Made by a program: the position numbers and the translations under genes | NCBI GenBank assembly: GCA_020850945.1 | Contig: JADZDR010000022.1 | Location: 18,421 to 82,420, forward strand | Direction: 5' to 3' | Length of the DNA: 64,000 bases | DNA from: Acidimicrobiia bacterium | Lineage (GTDB): Bacteria; Actinomycetota; Acidimicrobiia; UBA2766 | The notes under the pieces: model-generated | Seen by the model: the letters and a program-made list of their open reading frames with translations, nothing else | The model's database searches: none | What the model was told of the DNA's origin: nothing | Shown: positions 23,985 through 33,419 of the stretch, piece by piece | Position numbering within the stretch: the first letter of the stretch is position 1 | Layout: each line of letters starts with the position of its first letter

Positions 23985-24854
23985 TCAGACGGCCACGAGG
24001 AGACGGCCCGGCTGCACGGTGAACTGCGCCGGCAGTCGTCCCACGCCGTGTCCGTCGGCGAAGAGCGGGCCGCGACCCAGGATGTGCACCGCGACCGGAT
24101 GAAAGGACTTCACCCGCGGGTGGGGCAGGTGCGTACCCAACCCGAGCCGGGGCAGCATCGCCCACACGTCCCAGGCCGGACCCTCGAAGACGAGAACGTC
24201 GAGCTTGCCGTCTCCCGGATGCGCATGCGGGACGATGCTCAGACCACCGAGGAACTGGCCGTTGGCGACGTAGACACCGGACGCGAGGACTTCGTGACAC
24301 ACGTCTCCCATCGACAGACACAGGTCCTCGCGGTACAGGGACGTCCCGCCCACAGCCAGTCCTACCTTCCAGCTTCCCGCGGCCCGGGCCCAGAGACCGG
24401 CCCGGCGCCCGAACCCCGCCCACACGCCGTTGGCGACTTCCACGGCGGTGCCGTCCTCGGGGATCACGCGAATCGTGTCGAGGGCGAGGCGCGCCGGTTC
24501 GGGATCGGCGAGGCGGGCCGTATTGCGTTCGGGTTCAGACGCGAGCCCGAAGTTCCTCGGGATGCTCGCCGGTCCCCCGCCGTGACGCACCAGGACCGCC
24601 TCGTGTCCCGCCGTGCCGGCGGTGACCGCGAGCCACACCTCGTCCCCACCTACGCAGACGAAATGCCTGACTCCGTCTTCCGCGGCGTGACGCACATCGT
24701 TGGCCAGCAACCACGGATCGGACGACACGCAGACGTCCAGGGGCTCCCACGGCAGGAGGCGGATCACCTCGGGCAGCAGCCTGCGTCCCACGGCATCGAC
24801 GATCACGAGGGGCACGCCCGGCGTGGGGTGACGCATGTCCTCATCGAAGGTCAT
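23985..24854 (-). CDS. Diacylglycerol/lipid kinase-like protein (DAGK/YegS family) with altered GGDGT motif
   Basis: 289 residues from the ATG at 24854, which overlaps the helicase stop. The C-terminal half matches the family well: LYREDLCLS, VYVANGQFLGGLSIVPHAHPGDGKLDVLVFEG and the final FADGHGVGRLPAQFTV. In the N-terminal catalytic domain the nucleotide-binding motif, normally GGDGT, reads VGGDEVWLAVTAGTAG, so the key Gly-Thr are replaced. Either it is catalytically weak, uses a different phosphoryl donor, or is a binding protein. It forms a coupled pair with the helY-like helicase. Confidence 0.75.
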   Translation of the reverse strand: MTFDEDMRHPTPGVPLVIVDAVGRRLLPEVIRLLPWEPLDVCVSSDPWLLANDVRHAAEDGVRHFVCVGGDEVWLAVTAGTAGHEAVLVRHGGGPASIPRNFGLASEPERNTARLADPEPARLALDTIRVIPEDGTAVEVANGVWAGFGRRAGLWARAAGSWKVGLAVGGTSLYREDLCLSMGDVCHEVLASGVYVANGQFLGGLSIVPHAHPGDGKLDVLVFEGPAWDVWAMLPRLGLGTHLPHPRVKSFHPVAVHILGRGPLFADGHGVGRLPAQFTVQPGRLLVAV

Positions 24855-27088
24855 GGTGCGACGCGTGCCCCGTTCACTGCCGGGTTCTCGCCCGGGGAGT
24901 CCTCGACTGACGAGAGGGCGACGACCCCACGATTGAGCAGGTCTGCCGCGCGACGTGCCTGCCTGCCCAACTCGACGTGCACTCCCACTTCTCTCGTCGC
25001 GTCGGCAATCTGGCGGCAGGCATCGATGAGCTGCTTCACATTCCGCACGAAATCGCCCCCACCCGCCGCCGAATCGAGGAGGTCGTCGAGACCGCATCCC
25101 GAGGCCCAGCCGTAGGCGGTACCCGCGAAGCCGTCATCGAGCTCGCGTGTGACATCCAACCCCCGCTCGGCCTCGATGTCAGCGACCCTGTCCGCCACGT
25201 CCAGGAGTTCCGAGATGGCGCGTCTGATCGTCTTCGACGGCGGCAAGGGCTCGACCGGACCTTCGCGCCGCGCCTCGAACGTGAGGACTGCCACCGCCGC
25301 TGCAAGCGCGGCCGGCTCGAGTGAGTCGAGCAGCCCCGCCTCGATCACCTCGGCGGTCACGAGGTCGGCCTCCGAGTAGAGGCGGCGCAGTAGCTCACCC
25401 TTGCGGGTCGGCACGAGGCGGCCGGTCCCCTCTGGTGACGGGACGAGGTAGTCGAGATCCACGAGGAGGTCGCAGATCGAATCGAATCGATGCCCGAGAG
25501 CATCCGCGCGCCGCTGCGCCCTCCTCTGCAGCTTCTCGATGCGGCGTTCGGTGTCCTTCGCCCGCAACTCCCAGCGCTTGCGCCCCGCACCCGCGGACTC
25601 ACCGGCTTTGCGCCGGTACTCGTCGGCAGCCCCCCGTAGCTCGTCGCACTTGCGCTGCAGCCGCACGACCTCGCTGTCCACACGGAACTGGGCGAAGGAG
25701 GCGCCGACGACGTCGCGTGCCGCCTCGAGATCCATTCGTGCGACAAGGTTCGCGACCATGTTGTAGTTCGGCTCGAAGGACGACTCGAGAAGGTACGAGC
25801 GTGCCGCAGCGAGCTCGTACATCTGCTCGGCGAACACGAACGGCGACCAGAGAACGACTGCGTTGCCGACATCGTCGGTCCCGCGCCGGCCGGCACGCCC
25901 CGCCAACTGCGTGTACTGGCCTGGGGTGAGGGCTTCGTGACGTTCCCCACCGAACTTCGTGAGCTTTTCGACCACGACCGTCCGGGCCGGCATGTTGACA
26001 CCCAGGGACAACGTCTCCGTCGCAAACGTGACCTTGACCACACCGGCGATGAACAGCTCCTCGACCAGCTCCCGGAACGCAGGGACCATGCCCGCATGGT
26101 GCGGTGCGATCCCACAGAGGAGACCCTCGGCCAGCTCGGGGAAACCGAGTGCCGTGAGATCCCTGTCCCCTATCCCGACGATGCTGCGGTCGAGCGCCTC
26201 CCTGATCCTGTGCCGCTCCTTCGCCGTGGTGAGGGATACGCCCGCTCCGAGTAGCTGGCGCACCGCGCGCTCGCACCCGGCACGACTGAAGATGAAGTAG
26301 ATGGCAGGGAGGAGGTCTCGTCTGCCCAGCTGCTCGATCACACCATGGCGGCGCGGTGCGCGCGGTCCACCCCGCCCCTTGTGACGCTCGAGGCGTACGA
26401 CCTTCGGATTGGGGCCGTTCGCGTCGGGGGCAAAGAGCGGTAGGAGCCGCACGGCACGCCCCGACTCGACCCCCACCCAGTGCTCCAGGGGAACAGGCCG
26501 ATGCTCCTCCACAACCACGTCGGTCGGCCCCCGCAGGGTCTCGATCCACGCACCGAACTCCTCGCTGTTGCTCACGGTCGCCGACAGGCAGACGAGCTGC
26601 ACGGTCCGGGGCAGGTGGATGATGACCTCCTCCCAGACCCCGCCTCTGTAAGGGTCCTGCAGGTAGTGGACTTCGTCGAGGACCACGACACCGACTTGCG
26701 CAACCGCCTCCGCGTCGGTGTAGAGCATGTTGCGCAGCACCTCCGTCGTCATCACGACGACCGGCGCAGTGCCTCGCACGGAGTTGTCACCTGTGAGCAG
26801 CCCGACCTGGGACGGCCCCAGCAACTCCCCCAAGTCGTGGACCTTCTGGTTGGAGAGGGCCTTGAGTGGTGTCGTGTACAGGGCACGTCCCCCGGACGCG
26901 AGGGCGAGGTCGACCGCGTACTCGGCCACGAGCGTCTTGCCCGAACCAGTCGGAGCAGACACCACGACCGACCTCCCGTCGTCGAGGGCGGACATCGCTC
27001 GGATCTGGAAGGCGTCGGCCTCGTAACCCCGTGCCCTCGCGTACGCGACGGCACGATCCCTGGCGCTCTCCTGCTCTGCTTCCCTCAT
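24851..27088 (-). CDS. helY: Ski2-like DEAD/DEAH-box RNA helicase HelY
   Basis: 745 residues from the ATG at 27088. Helicase motifs: I APTGSGKT, Ia TTPLKALSNQK, II DEVH (VVLDEVHYLQDP), III SATVSN, IV FSRAGCERAV, V TETLSLGVNMPARTVV, VI QLAGRAGRRGTDD. The C-terminal third has the coiled and helical domains of the Ski2/Mtr4-like HelY family. A role in RNA unwinding or decay is expected. Its place beside tatC-tatA is the same as in Mycobacterium tuberculosis (tatA-tatC-helY). The start overlaps the stop of the 27085-28290 gene. Confidence 0.92.
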   Translation of the reverse strand: MREAEQESARDRAVAYARARGYEADAFQIRAMSALDDGRSVVVSAPTGSGKTLVAEYAVDLALASGGRALYTTPLKALSNQKVHDLGELLGPSQVGLLTGDNSVRGTAPVVVMTTEVLRNMLYTDAEAVAQVGVVVLDEVHYLQDPYRGGVWEEVIIHLPRTVQLVCLSATVSNSEEFGAWIETLRGPTDVVVEEHRPVPLEHWVGVESGRAVRLLPLFAPDANGPNPKVVRLERHKGRGGPRAPRRHGVIEQLGRRDLLPAIYFIFSRAGCERAVRQLLGAGVSLTTAKERHRIREALDRSIVGIGDRDLTALGFPELAEGLLCGIAPHHAGMVPAFRELVEELFIAGVVKVTFATETLSLGVNMPARTVVVEKLTKFGGERHEALTPGQYTQLAGRAGRRGTDDVGNAVVLWSPFVFAEQMYELAAARSYLLESSFEPNYNMVANLVARMDLEAARDVVGASFAQFRVDSEVVRLQRKCDELRGAADEYRRKAGESAGAGRKRWELRAKDTERRIEKLQRRAQRRADALGHRFDSICDLLVDLDYLVPSPEGTGRLVPTRKGELLRRLYSEADLVTAEVIEAGLLDSLEPAALAAAVAVLTFEARREGPVEPLPPSKTIRRAISELLDVADRVADIEAERGLDVTRELDDGFAGTAYGWASGCGLDDLLDSAAGGGDFVRNVKQLIDACRQIADATREVGVHVELGRQARRAADLLNRGVVALSSVEDSPGENPAVNGARVAP

Positions 27089-28290
27089 GGGCCGCTGTCC
27101 GGAACGGAGTCGCCGGCCTCGGGGGTCTCCTCCGTCCCCGGAGGGCGGCGGTCGGGATCGACGAGCATGGGATCGAAGCCGGACGGTGGCGGCCCGGGCA
27201 GTTCCTCGCCCGTGACCCGTTCCGTGCGCCCCGCGGCGGCCGCCCAGAGCTCCTCGGACGTGAGGCGCAACGCCGCGCCCACACGCATCAGGCCCATCGT
27301 CTGCATCGGGATTCCCGGGACAGCGGCGAACGCACGGGCCGATTCCTCCAGCAACCACATCGTGTCACGCAGAGCGACGTCTGCGTCCTGGAGGGTGTCC
27401 GGCCGGCGCGCCTCGGACAGGCGGGCGAGGGCCCCGGCGGCCGCGTCGAACCAGACCGCGGCGTCCTGCTCGAGGATCGTGGCATCCTCGGTCACCTCGA
27501 AGCCACGCACGGCCTCACCTGTCCCCGCGAGTGCCGTGTCCGCATCTCCGAGAGGAACACGTATCTCCTCGACCCAGGCCCCGTCCTCCTGGATCTCGCG
27601 TGTCACCTCGAAGGCCGGTGCCCGCGTCGCAGGCAGGATATCGGCGGGGAATTGGTCCATCTCGGGTTGTGCCGGCACGTCTTGGGGGAGGGCGACAAAC
27701 GTGTCGCCTCGCTCGAGTGCCGCGAAGCTCTCATCCGCAGAGACACGCAGCGCCGTCCCGATCGCGGCGATCCGACCTGCCGAGTTCACGAGCCGGTCGT
27801 CCTGGACCGGGTCGGTCGTGATCGCGAGCGACAGGGAGCGGGCACCCTCGGTCAAGGAGCGGGCCGCCGCCACATACAACTGCTTCGTCAGGGCCAGGTC
27901 GTCGCCTACCGGTACCGAGAGGAAGGCCCCCGTGAGCGCAGTCGCCCGCTCTGCAACATCGGGCGCGGCCTCGACGGCGAAGACCGCCGGTTCACCGTCA
28001 CCTTGTGCCGTGAGCGTGAGGTCCTGCAGTTCGGCCGCGACATTTCCGAGCTCCGTGCGGGCGTCGGCGGTCTGCTCGCCGAAGGCCCCGATCTCGGCAG
28101 CAGCGTCCTCCTCGCCTCCACGGTCTGTGCTGATCCGCCAGACGACGAGCACGGCCACGACCAGCACCAGTCCGACTCCGAGACCGACGAAGAGCCACCT
28201 GCGGTCACGCCGCCGCACATCGGACCCCTTCGGGACACCGACGGGCTTCACGCGGCGTGCCGGCCGCCCACCTGTGCGCTTCGATCCCAA
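27085..28290 (-). CDS. Single-pass membrane protein of unknown function
   Basis: 401 residues between tatC and helY. A basic cytoplasmic N-terminus (MGSKRTGGRPARRVKP, RRRDRR) precedes one membrane span (WLFVGLGVGLVLVVAVLVVW, about residues 32-51). The long outer part is Ala/Glu/Asp-rich and predominantly helical, ending in a Pro-rich tail (DPDRRPPGTEETPEAGD). No family was recognised. The ATG is one base after the tatC stop region and the stop overlaps helY, so it is co-expressed with the Tat and helicase genes. Mycobacterial loci lack it. Confidence 0.7.
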   Translation of the reverse strand: MGSKRTGGRPARRVKPVGVPKGSDVRRRDRRWLFVGLGVGLVLVVAVLVVWRISTDRGGEEDAAAEIGAFGEQTADARTELGNVAAELQDLTLTAQGDGEPAVFAVEAAPDVAERATALTGAFLSVPVGDDLALTKQLYVAAARSLTEGARSLSLAITTDPVQDDRLVNSAGRIAAIGTALRVSADESFAALERGDTFVALPQDVPAQPEMDQFPADILPATRAPAFEVTREIQEDGAWVEEIRVPLGDADTALAGTGEAVRGFEVTEDATILEQDAAVWFDAAAGALARLSEARRPDTLQDADVALRDTMWLLEESARAFAAVPGIPMQTMGLMRVGAALRLTSEELWAAAAGRTERVTGEELPGPPPSGFDPMLVDPDRRPPGTEETPEAGDSVPDSGP

Positions 28291-28291
28291 T

Positions 28292-29080
28292 TCAGGACTC
28301 CAGGACCGTCTCGTCGGGTCTGTCCCGGAACACGATCCAGCCGAGAAGGATCGCCGCGAAGTAGAAGATGATCATCGGGATCGCCATGACGAGGAGGCTG
28401 TAGGGATCCTGGGACGGTGTGATGATCGCGGCAAAGACCACGATGATCACCAGGGCATATCGCCAGCCCCCGAGGAGCTGGCTCCACGTCACGATGTGGG
28501 CCGCCTGCAGGATGAAGAGGATGATCGGGAACTGGAAGGTGATGCCGAAGGCGAGCATGAAGAACGCGTAGAACCCGATGTACTCGCTGGCGCTCGTGAA
28601 GATGTCGATGCTCTCACCGGCGAATCCCGCCAGGAACTCCGCCGCCTTCGGCCATGTCACGTAGCCGAGGAAGACACCCAGACAGAACATGACGAACGCC
28701 ACAGGGAAGAACGGTGCCACCCACCGCCTCTCCTTCGACGTGAGCCCGGGCGCGACGAATCGCCACGCCTCCCACAGGATGAACGGCATCGCGGCCACGA
28801 GAGCCATGTAGGTGACGACCTTGAGCTTCACCGCGACACCGGCGACCGGTCCACCGATCGCATTCAAGGCGCCCTCCCCCGTCGCCTCCAACCAGGGGGC
28901 CGAGATGATCTCCAACACCGCGTCGAAGAAGAAGAAGCACACGACGAAGGCGATGGCCAGATACACGCCTGCGCGAATGACACGAGTGCGCAACTCGCCG
29001 AGATGGTCCCAGAGCGACATGACGGCTTCGGGGTTCTCCCGTCGCCGAGTTCTCACCTTCGGGAGACGAATGCGCGCCAT
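28292..29080 (-). CDS. tatC: Twin-arginine translocase subunit TatC
   Basis: 262-residue polytopic core of the Tat pathway, which recognises twin-arginine signal peptides. MSLWDHLGELRTRVIRAGVY is the family's N-terminal signature, with the conserved Glu before LRTR. Six spans can be traced, including FFFDAVLEII, ALVAAMPFILWEAWRFVAPGL and FPIILFILQAAHIV. Follows the tatA/B gene by 9 bases, so the translocon genes are co-transcribed, in the same order as in mycobacteria. Confidence 0.97.
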   Translation of the reverse strand: MARIRLPKVRTRRRENPEAVMSLWDHLGELRTRVIRAGVYLAIAFVVCFFFFDAVLEIISAPWLEATGEGALNAIGGPVAGVAVKLKVVTYMALVAAMPFILWEAWRFVAPGLTSKERRWVAPFFPVAFVMFCLGVFLGYVTWPKAAEFLAGFAGESIDIFTSASEYIGFYAFFMLAFGITFQFPIILFILQAAHIVTWSQLLGGWRYALVIIVVFAAIITPSQDPYSLLVMAIPMIIFYFAAILLGWIVFRDRPDETVLES

Positions 29081-29089
29081 CGGCTGTGA

Positions 29090-29482
29090 TCAGTCCTGTT
29101 CAGCCGTCTCGGACTCAAGCGAGCGCACGCTTCCGGGCAGACTCCGCGTCTTCCCCCCGTCGGCATCGAGCGCCGACGCGTCGACCAGGGGATCAGGGTC
29201 CGCGACGCCGCCTGTCGACGCGCGGCCTGGTGGCGCAACAGACGGTGCGTCGGTGAGCACGGACCGGAAGTCGACGGCTTCCTTGAAGTCGCGCTGCATC
29301 TGTGTCACGCCGTCGATGTCGACGACGTCGCGCAACTCGGCCTTCACGTTCTCGGAATGCCGCCTCAGCTCACGTAGCGCCTTGCCGACCTGGCGGGCGG
29401 CTTTCGGCAGCTTGTCCGGCCCGAGGACTACAAGAGCGACGACGGCTATGACGAGGATTTCCATCACTCCGAGGCTGGGCAT
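29090..29482 (-). CDS. tatB: Sec-independent translocase protein TatA/TatB
   Basis: 130 residues from the ATG at 29482 (MPSLGVMEILVIAVVALVVLGPDKLP). This start is chosen because TatA/B proteins begin just before the single membrane span; an ATG at 29518 would add 12 unlike residues. Hinge LGPDKLPKAARQVG and the amphipathic helix LRELRRHSENVKAEL are typical. Glu near residue 8 and the longer C-terminus (about 75 disordered residues) lean to TatB, but no separate tatA is in the window, so it may serve both roles. Upstream of tatC. Confidence 0.9.
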   Translation of the reverse strand: MPSLGVMEILVIAVVALVVLGPDKLPKAARQVGKALRELRRHSENVKAELRDVVDIDGVTQMQRDFKEAVDFRSVLTDAPSVAPPGRASTGGVADPDPLVDASALDADGGKTRSLPGSVRSLESETAEQD

Positions 29483-29560
29483 GTCGTCCTCACACACGAT
29501 TGGTCCGACCTGCCGCATCCTACTCGGGCAGGACCCCCGCCAATCGAGCCGTCCAGACGT

Positions 29561-29875
29561 TCAGGCGAGGAGGTGCAGCATCCAGTCGTCCTGCTGGAGC
29601 TTGAGGTGGAAGTCGAGGAGATCGTCGTGGGTGATCACGGGCCCCGAGCGCTCTTCGTAGATCTCGGCAGGCAGATGCCATATGTCGAGCTTCACGCCTC
29701 CGGCCACGAGCAACTGCACGATCCGGTCCTCGGCGTTCTTCGCGACGGCCGTCCGGCACTGTGGGCACGTGAAGTTGTAGGCCCCCGACCGATCGTCGGC
29801 ACAGATGCGCACCTGCATGGCCTCCCGCGGGAGGACCACGTCCCCGCAGTTGGGACACGTTGCCCGGATGTTCAT
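29561..29875 (-). CDS. Small zinc-ribbon protein
   Basis: 104 residues from the ATG at 29875 (MNIRATCPNCGDVVLP), preceded by GAGGGGG. Two C-x2-C knuckles, CPNCG and CPQC, about 30 residues apart, form a zinc ribbon that spans the N-terminal half. The second half is helical and acidic (YEERSGPVITHDDLLDFHLKLQ). No enzyme motif is present. It could be a transcription-associated or adaptor protein. Located between tatB and the divergent histidine kinase; I recall similar short proteins only from Acidimicrobiia-like genomes. Confidence 0.72.
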   Translation of the reverse strand: MNIRATCPNCGDVVLPREAMQVRICADDRSGAYNFTCPQCRTAVAKNAEDRIVQLLVAGGVKLDIWHLPAEIYEERSGPVITHDDLLDFHLKLQQDDWMLHLLA

Positions 29876-30106
29876 CCGTCGCCCCCTCGTCTTCCGAATG
29901 CCCGACTGCCGAGTTGCGGTCTGCTGGGAGCGGTGCCGGCGCGGCACCCGCCTGCCAGAAATGGATCGGGCATGTCGAGTGTGTCGGCACGTCCCCTTTG
30001 CGACTTGAGCGAAATCGCCGCGGTCCGGGGTGTCCTCGCTGCCGTCTCAAGGCGGCGCCGCACGGACCGATACATACGTTGGCCAGGTCGATCCCACGCG
30101 GTGCAC

Positions 30107-32125
30107 ATGCGCAACCCGGAGCGGCGGGGGCAGGCTCCCGCCGGTGACGAACTCACTCAGATCTCGAACGCGGTCGGGGCACTCGGTGCCGACCCCGACA
30201 ACGCCGTATCCACGCTTCTCTCCCATGCCTCCGTCCTGCTCGGAACGCGCGAAGTCGGGTTGTTCCGCGTGGGACTGACCGGAAGCGCGTCCCTCATCGC
30301 AGGCACGATCTCAGGCGACCTCGCCGGCTTCGCGTCACGCACGCGATCCTCGACGCGGCCGCTCCTCGCCCAGACAGCGGATGCAGTCGCAGGGGCCGGC
30401 GCGACCGGCGCCCGCGCGGTTCTGGCGACACCCGTCCGGCTCCGCCACCGGCCTGTGGGGGCTCTCGTCGCCGTTGCACGCACCGGCACCTTCGAGAGCC
30501 GCCACGTCTCCTCGGTCGTCGTCCTCGCCGACCTCGCTGCCCTCGTCCTGCAGATGGCCACTGCAGCCACGGTCGAGAACCTCGTCACAGCCGGCGAATC
30601 CCTCGGTACCGTCCTCGAGAACAAGCAACTCCTCGAAGCCCTGCTCGACGGAGCGTGTCGTGTTCTCGGAGGAAACGGCGGCTTCGTCTGTCTCCTCGAA
30701 GAGGACACGCACAAGCTCCACACCGCCCTCTTCCGGCTGCTTCCCCGGGACCAGGTCGAAGCGACACTGGCGAACCCATCCTTCGCCGCGCTCCTGCACG
30801 AGATAGCCCCGCGCGTCGATGCACCCGCGCCCCACTCCCCGTTCGCGCCCCTCGAGGGAGCATGCCAGGGAATCGTGACCATCCCGCTGCGGGCCGAGGG
30901 CAGGCCCGTCGGGCTCGTGTGCGCCGCACTACCCGAAGACAGCCAGCCCGACGCCACGTCCCTGCGACTCGCCGCAGTGCTCGGCCAGCACGCCGCCACC
31001 GCAGTGCGGCTCCTGTGGACGCAGAGCGCGACGGCTACACGCGAGGCCGAGCTCAAGGCAATCGTCGCGTCCTTCCCCGACCCGATCGTCGTCGCCACAC
31101 TCGCAGGGGAATGTGTCCTCATCAACCCGGCAGCAGAGATGCTGTTCGGGATCTCGAACGACTTCGAGCGGGGCCGGGCCGTGATCGGCCGCCTGCCGGG
31201 GGGGCTCGACGAGATGCTCTTGACCGGCGATCACGGTCCGCGAGACGTCACGCTCGGCACGCCGACCCCGGAACACTTCGTGGCGTCCGTGTCGAAGGTG
31301 ACGACCAAGGACGCACGCGAGATCGGGCGGGTCCTCGTCCTGCACAACAAGTCGAAGGAGGAGCAGGCGGAGCGGGCTCACGCCGACTTCGTCGCGGTCA
31401 TCGGCCACGAGCTGCGCACCCCGCTCACGCTCATCAAGGGTTTCGTGAAGACCCTGATCCGCCGCGCCCGCGACATGCCGACCGAGTCCGTGCTCGAAGC
31501 CCTCCAGACGATCGACGACCAGTCCCAGAACCTCGAGCACCTCATCGAGGATCTCCTCTTCCTCTCGCAGTCCGATCGGGCGGAATCACGCCTCTACTGC
31601 GAGTGGAGTGACATGGTGGCGTTCGTCCGCGACTTCGCGACGGCGGCGAGTGCTCGGCTCGGCCAGCGCTCCACACCTCGCGAGGTCCTGTTCCGGGCGC
31701 ACACGATGGAGATCCCCCTCCACTTCGACCGCACGAAGGTCGAGCAGGTGCTCTCACATCTCCTCGACAACGCCCTCAAGTACTCGCAGGACAAGGTCCT
31801 CATCGAGGTGCAGCGCCATCCGGACCACGCCGAGGTCACCGTCACTGACTTCGGCATCGGCATCTACTCAGGAGACCTCGACGCGATCTTCGAGCGCTTC
31901 ACGCAGGTGAACTCCACATCGACTCGCGAACACGGCGGGACCGGAGTCGGCCTCTACATCTGCCGGCGTCTCGTGGAAGCCCACGGAGGCAGGATCTGGG
32001 TCGAATCCACGCTGGGACGCGGGTCGACGTTCCACTTCACGATTCCGTTGGACCTCGCCGTCGACGGCACGCCCCCTGGAGGGGCGAACCCACTCGGCGA
32101 AGCCGCTGCCGGCCTCCGCCCCTGA
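30107..32125 (+). CDS. Soluble sensor histidine kinase with GAF and PAS domains
   Basis: 672 residues from the ATG at 30107 (a GTG at 30101 is possible). Two GAF-like domains fill roughly residues 15-300 (the second around EALLDGACRVLGGNGGFVCLL). A PAS domain follows (LKAIVASFPDPIVVATLAGE, near 310-390). The kinase core has H434 in IGHELRTPLTLIKGF, the N-box LLDNALKYS, G1 DFGIGI, F-box IFERF and G2 GGTGVGLYI. There is no membrane span, so it should sense an internal signal. No response regulator is nearby. It converges with the SQR gene. Confidence 0.92.
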   Translation: MRNPERRGQAPAGDELTQISNAVGALGADPDNAVSTLLSHASVLLGTREVGLFRVGLTGSASLIAGTISGDLAGFASRTRSSTRPLLAQTADAVAGAGATGARAVLATPVRLRHRPVGALVAVARTGTFESRHVSSVVVLADLAALVLQMATAATVENLVTAGESLGTVLENKQLLEALLDGACRVLGGNGGFVCLLEEDTHKLHTALFRLLPRDQVEATLANPSFAALLHEIAPRVDAPAPHSPFAPLEGACQGIVTIPLRAEGRPVGLVCAALPEDSQPDATSLRLAAVLGQHAATAVRLLWTQSATATREAELKAIVASFPDPIVVATLAGECVLINPAAEMLFGISNDFERGRAVIGRLPGGLDEMLLTGDHGPRDVTLGTPTPEHFVASVSKVTTKDAREIGRVLVLHNKSKEEQAERAHADFVAVIGHELRTPLTLIKGFVKTLIRRARDMPTESVLEALQTIDDQSQNLEHLIEDLLFLSQSDRAESRLYCEWSDMVAFVRDFATAASARLGQRSTPREVLFRAHTMEIPLHFDRTKVEQVLSHLLDNALKYSQDKVLIEVQRHPDHAEVTVTDFGIGIYSGDLDAIFERFTQVNSTSTREHGGTGVGLYICRRLVEAHGGRIWVESTLGRGSTFHFTIPLDLAVDGTPPGGANPLGEAAAGLRP

Positions 32126-32143
32126 GCGGCGCCTCGCTCCCCG

Positions 32144-33358
32144 CTACCGGTCGAGGCCGCGCAGCATGAGGTTCCAGTAGAGGAAGGGCAGGCCGTACTT
32201 CTTGAGGTACCACATGTCCCGGCGGGGGCGTGTGGTGTCGATGAACGGGATCGTCGGCGTCGGGCGCATGCTGTAGTCGAACTCCGCGAGGAGCATCTTG
32301 CCGCGGCCGGTCACGATGGGACAGGCCGAGTACCCGTCGTATGTCGCCGTGGGCTCACGACCCTCCATGGCGGCGAGGAGGTTCTCGGTGACCACCGGTG
32401 CCTGCTTGCGGACCGCCGCGCCCGTCTTCGAGTTGGGGCTGCTCGACGCGTCCCCGAGCGCGAAGACCTCCGGGTACTCGGGATGGCGCATCGTCCCCTG
32501 ATCGACCTGGACCCATCCCTTCGGCTCTCCCGGGACCGCCAAGGCGGACTTCTTCACGAAATCCGGTGCACTCTGGGGCGGGGTGACGTGCATGAGGTCG
32601 TAGTCGATCGTGACCGTCGACCCTCCGCCTTCCCCCCGAACCGCGAGGACCGCCTGTCGCGACTCGGGACGAACCTCGATCAACTCGTGTTGGTAGAGAA
32701 CCTCGATCCCGTAGTCCGCGATCACGTCCTCGAGCGCGGCGGCGTACTCGGGAACGCCGAAGATGCCTCCCAGAGGTGTCGCGAAGATGACACGGGCGTC
32801 GCTGATGCCCTGGCGGCGGAAGTGGTCCGCGGCCATGTAGGCGATCTTCTGCGGGGCGCCCGCGCACTTGATCGGTCCGGCCGGCATCGTGAAGAGCGCC
32901 GTGCCGCCTTTGAACTCGCTGATGAACTGCCAAGTCCGTGGGGCGAGGTCGAAACGGTAGTTGCTCGACACGCCGTCGTGTCCGACAGCGCTCGCCATAC
33001 CCGGGACGTCATCCCAGTCGAGCTGAATGCCGGGGCAGACGACCAGATAGTCGTAACCGACCTTGACGCCGGATCGGGTCGTGATCACACGGTTGGGGGC
33101 ATCGATGTCCTCCGCCTCCTCCTGAAGCCAGCGCACCCCTTTGGGCATGACACTCGCCTCAGGTCGGGCGGTCTTGTCGACCTGGGCCTCACCTGCCCCG
33201 ACCAGGGTCCACAGCGGCTGGTAGAAGTGCGTCGCGGCAGGCTCGATCACCGCGACGTCATCCTCGCCCCGCCGTCGCAGGCGGGCGGCGACAGAGATCC
33301 CCGCCGATCCGCCTCCCACGATGACGATTCTGTGATGCAGGTTCTCCGCTCCGTTCAT
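32144..33358 (-). CDS. sqr: Type II (mitochondrial-type) sulfide:quinone oxidoreductase
   Basis: Membrane-associated flavoprotein oxidising sulfide and passing electrons to quinone. 404 residues from the ATG at 33358. FAD motif IVIVGGGSAGISVAARL is N-terminal. The two redox cysteines of human SQOR (Cys201, Cys379) are matched by Cys165 in IKCAGAPQKIAY and Cys346 in YSACPIVTGRGKMLLAEFDY. The C-terminus PFLYWNLMLRG also matches the mitochondrial type. It follows the pafC-like regulator by 61 bases, so it could belong to the pafB-pafC transcription unit. Function as sulfide detoxification or energy source is inferred. Confidence 0.92.
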   Translation of the reverse strand: MNGAENLHHRIVIVGGGSAGISVAARLRRRGEDDVAVIEPAATHFYQPLWTLVGAGEAQVDKTARPEASVMPKGVRWLQEEAEDIDAPNRVITTRSGVKVGYDYLVVCPGIQLDWDDVPGMASAVGHDGVSSNYRFDLAPRTWQFISEFKGGTALFTMPAGPIKCAGAPQKIAYMAADHFRRQGISDARVIFATPLGGIFGVPEYAAALEDVIADYGIEVLYQHELIEVRPESRQAVLAVRGEGGGSTVTIDYDLMHVTPPQSAPDFVKKSALAVPGEPKGWVQVDQGTMRHPEYPEVFALGDASSSPNSKTGAAVRKQAPVVTENLLAAMEGREPTATYDGYSACPIVTGRGKMLLAEFDYSMRPTPTIPFIDTTRPRRDMWYLKKYGLPFLYWNLMLRGLDR

Positions 33359-33419
33359 GCCTTCTCCTCTCCTCGCCCCCGCCGTCTGCCCGTCGATCGT
33401 CCACAGGCGGGTGAGCGTG

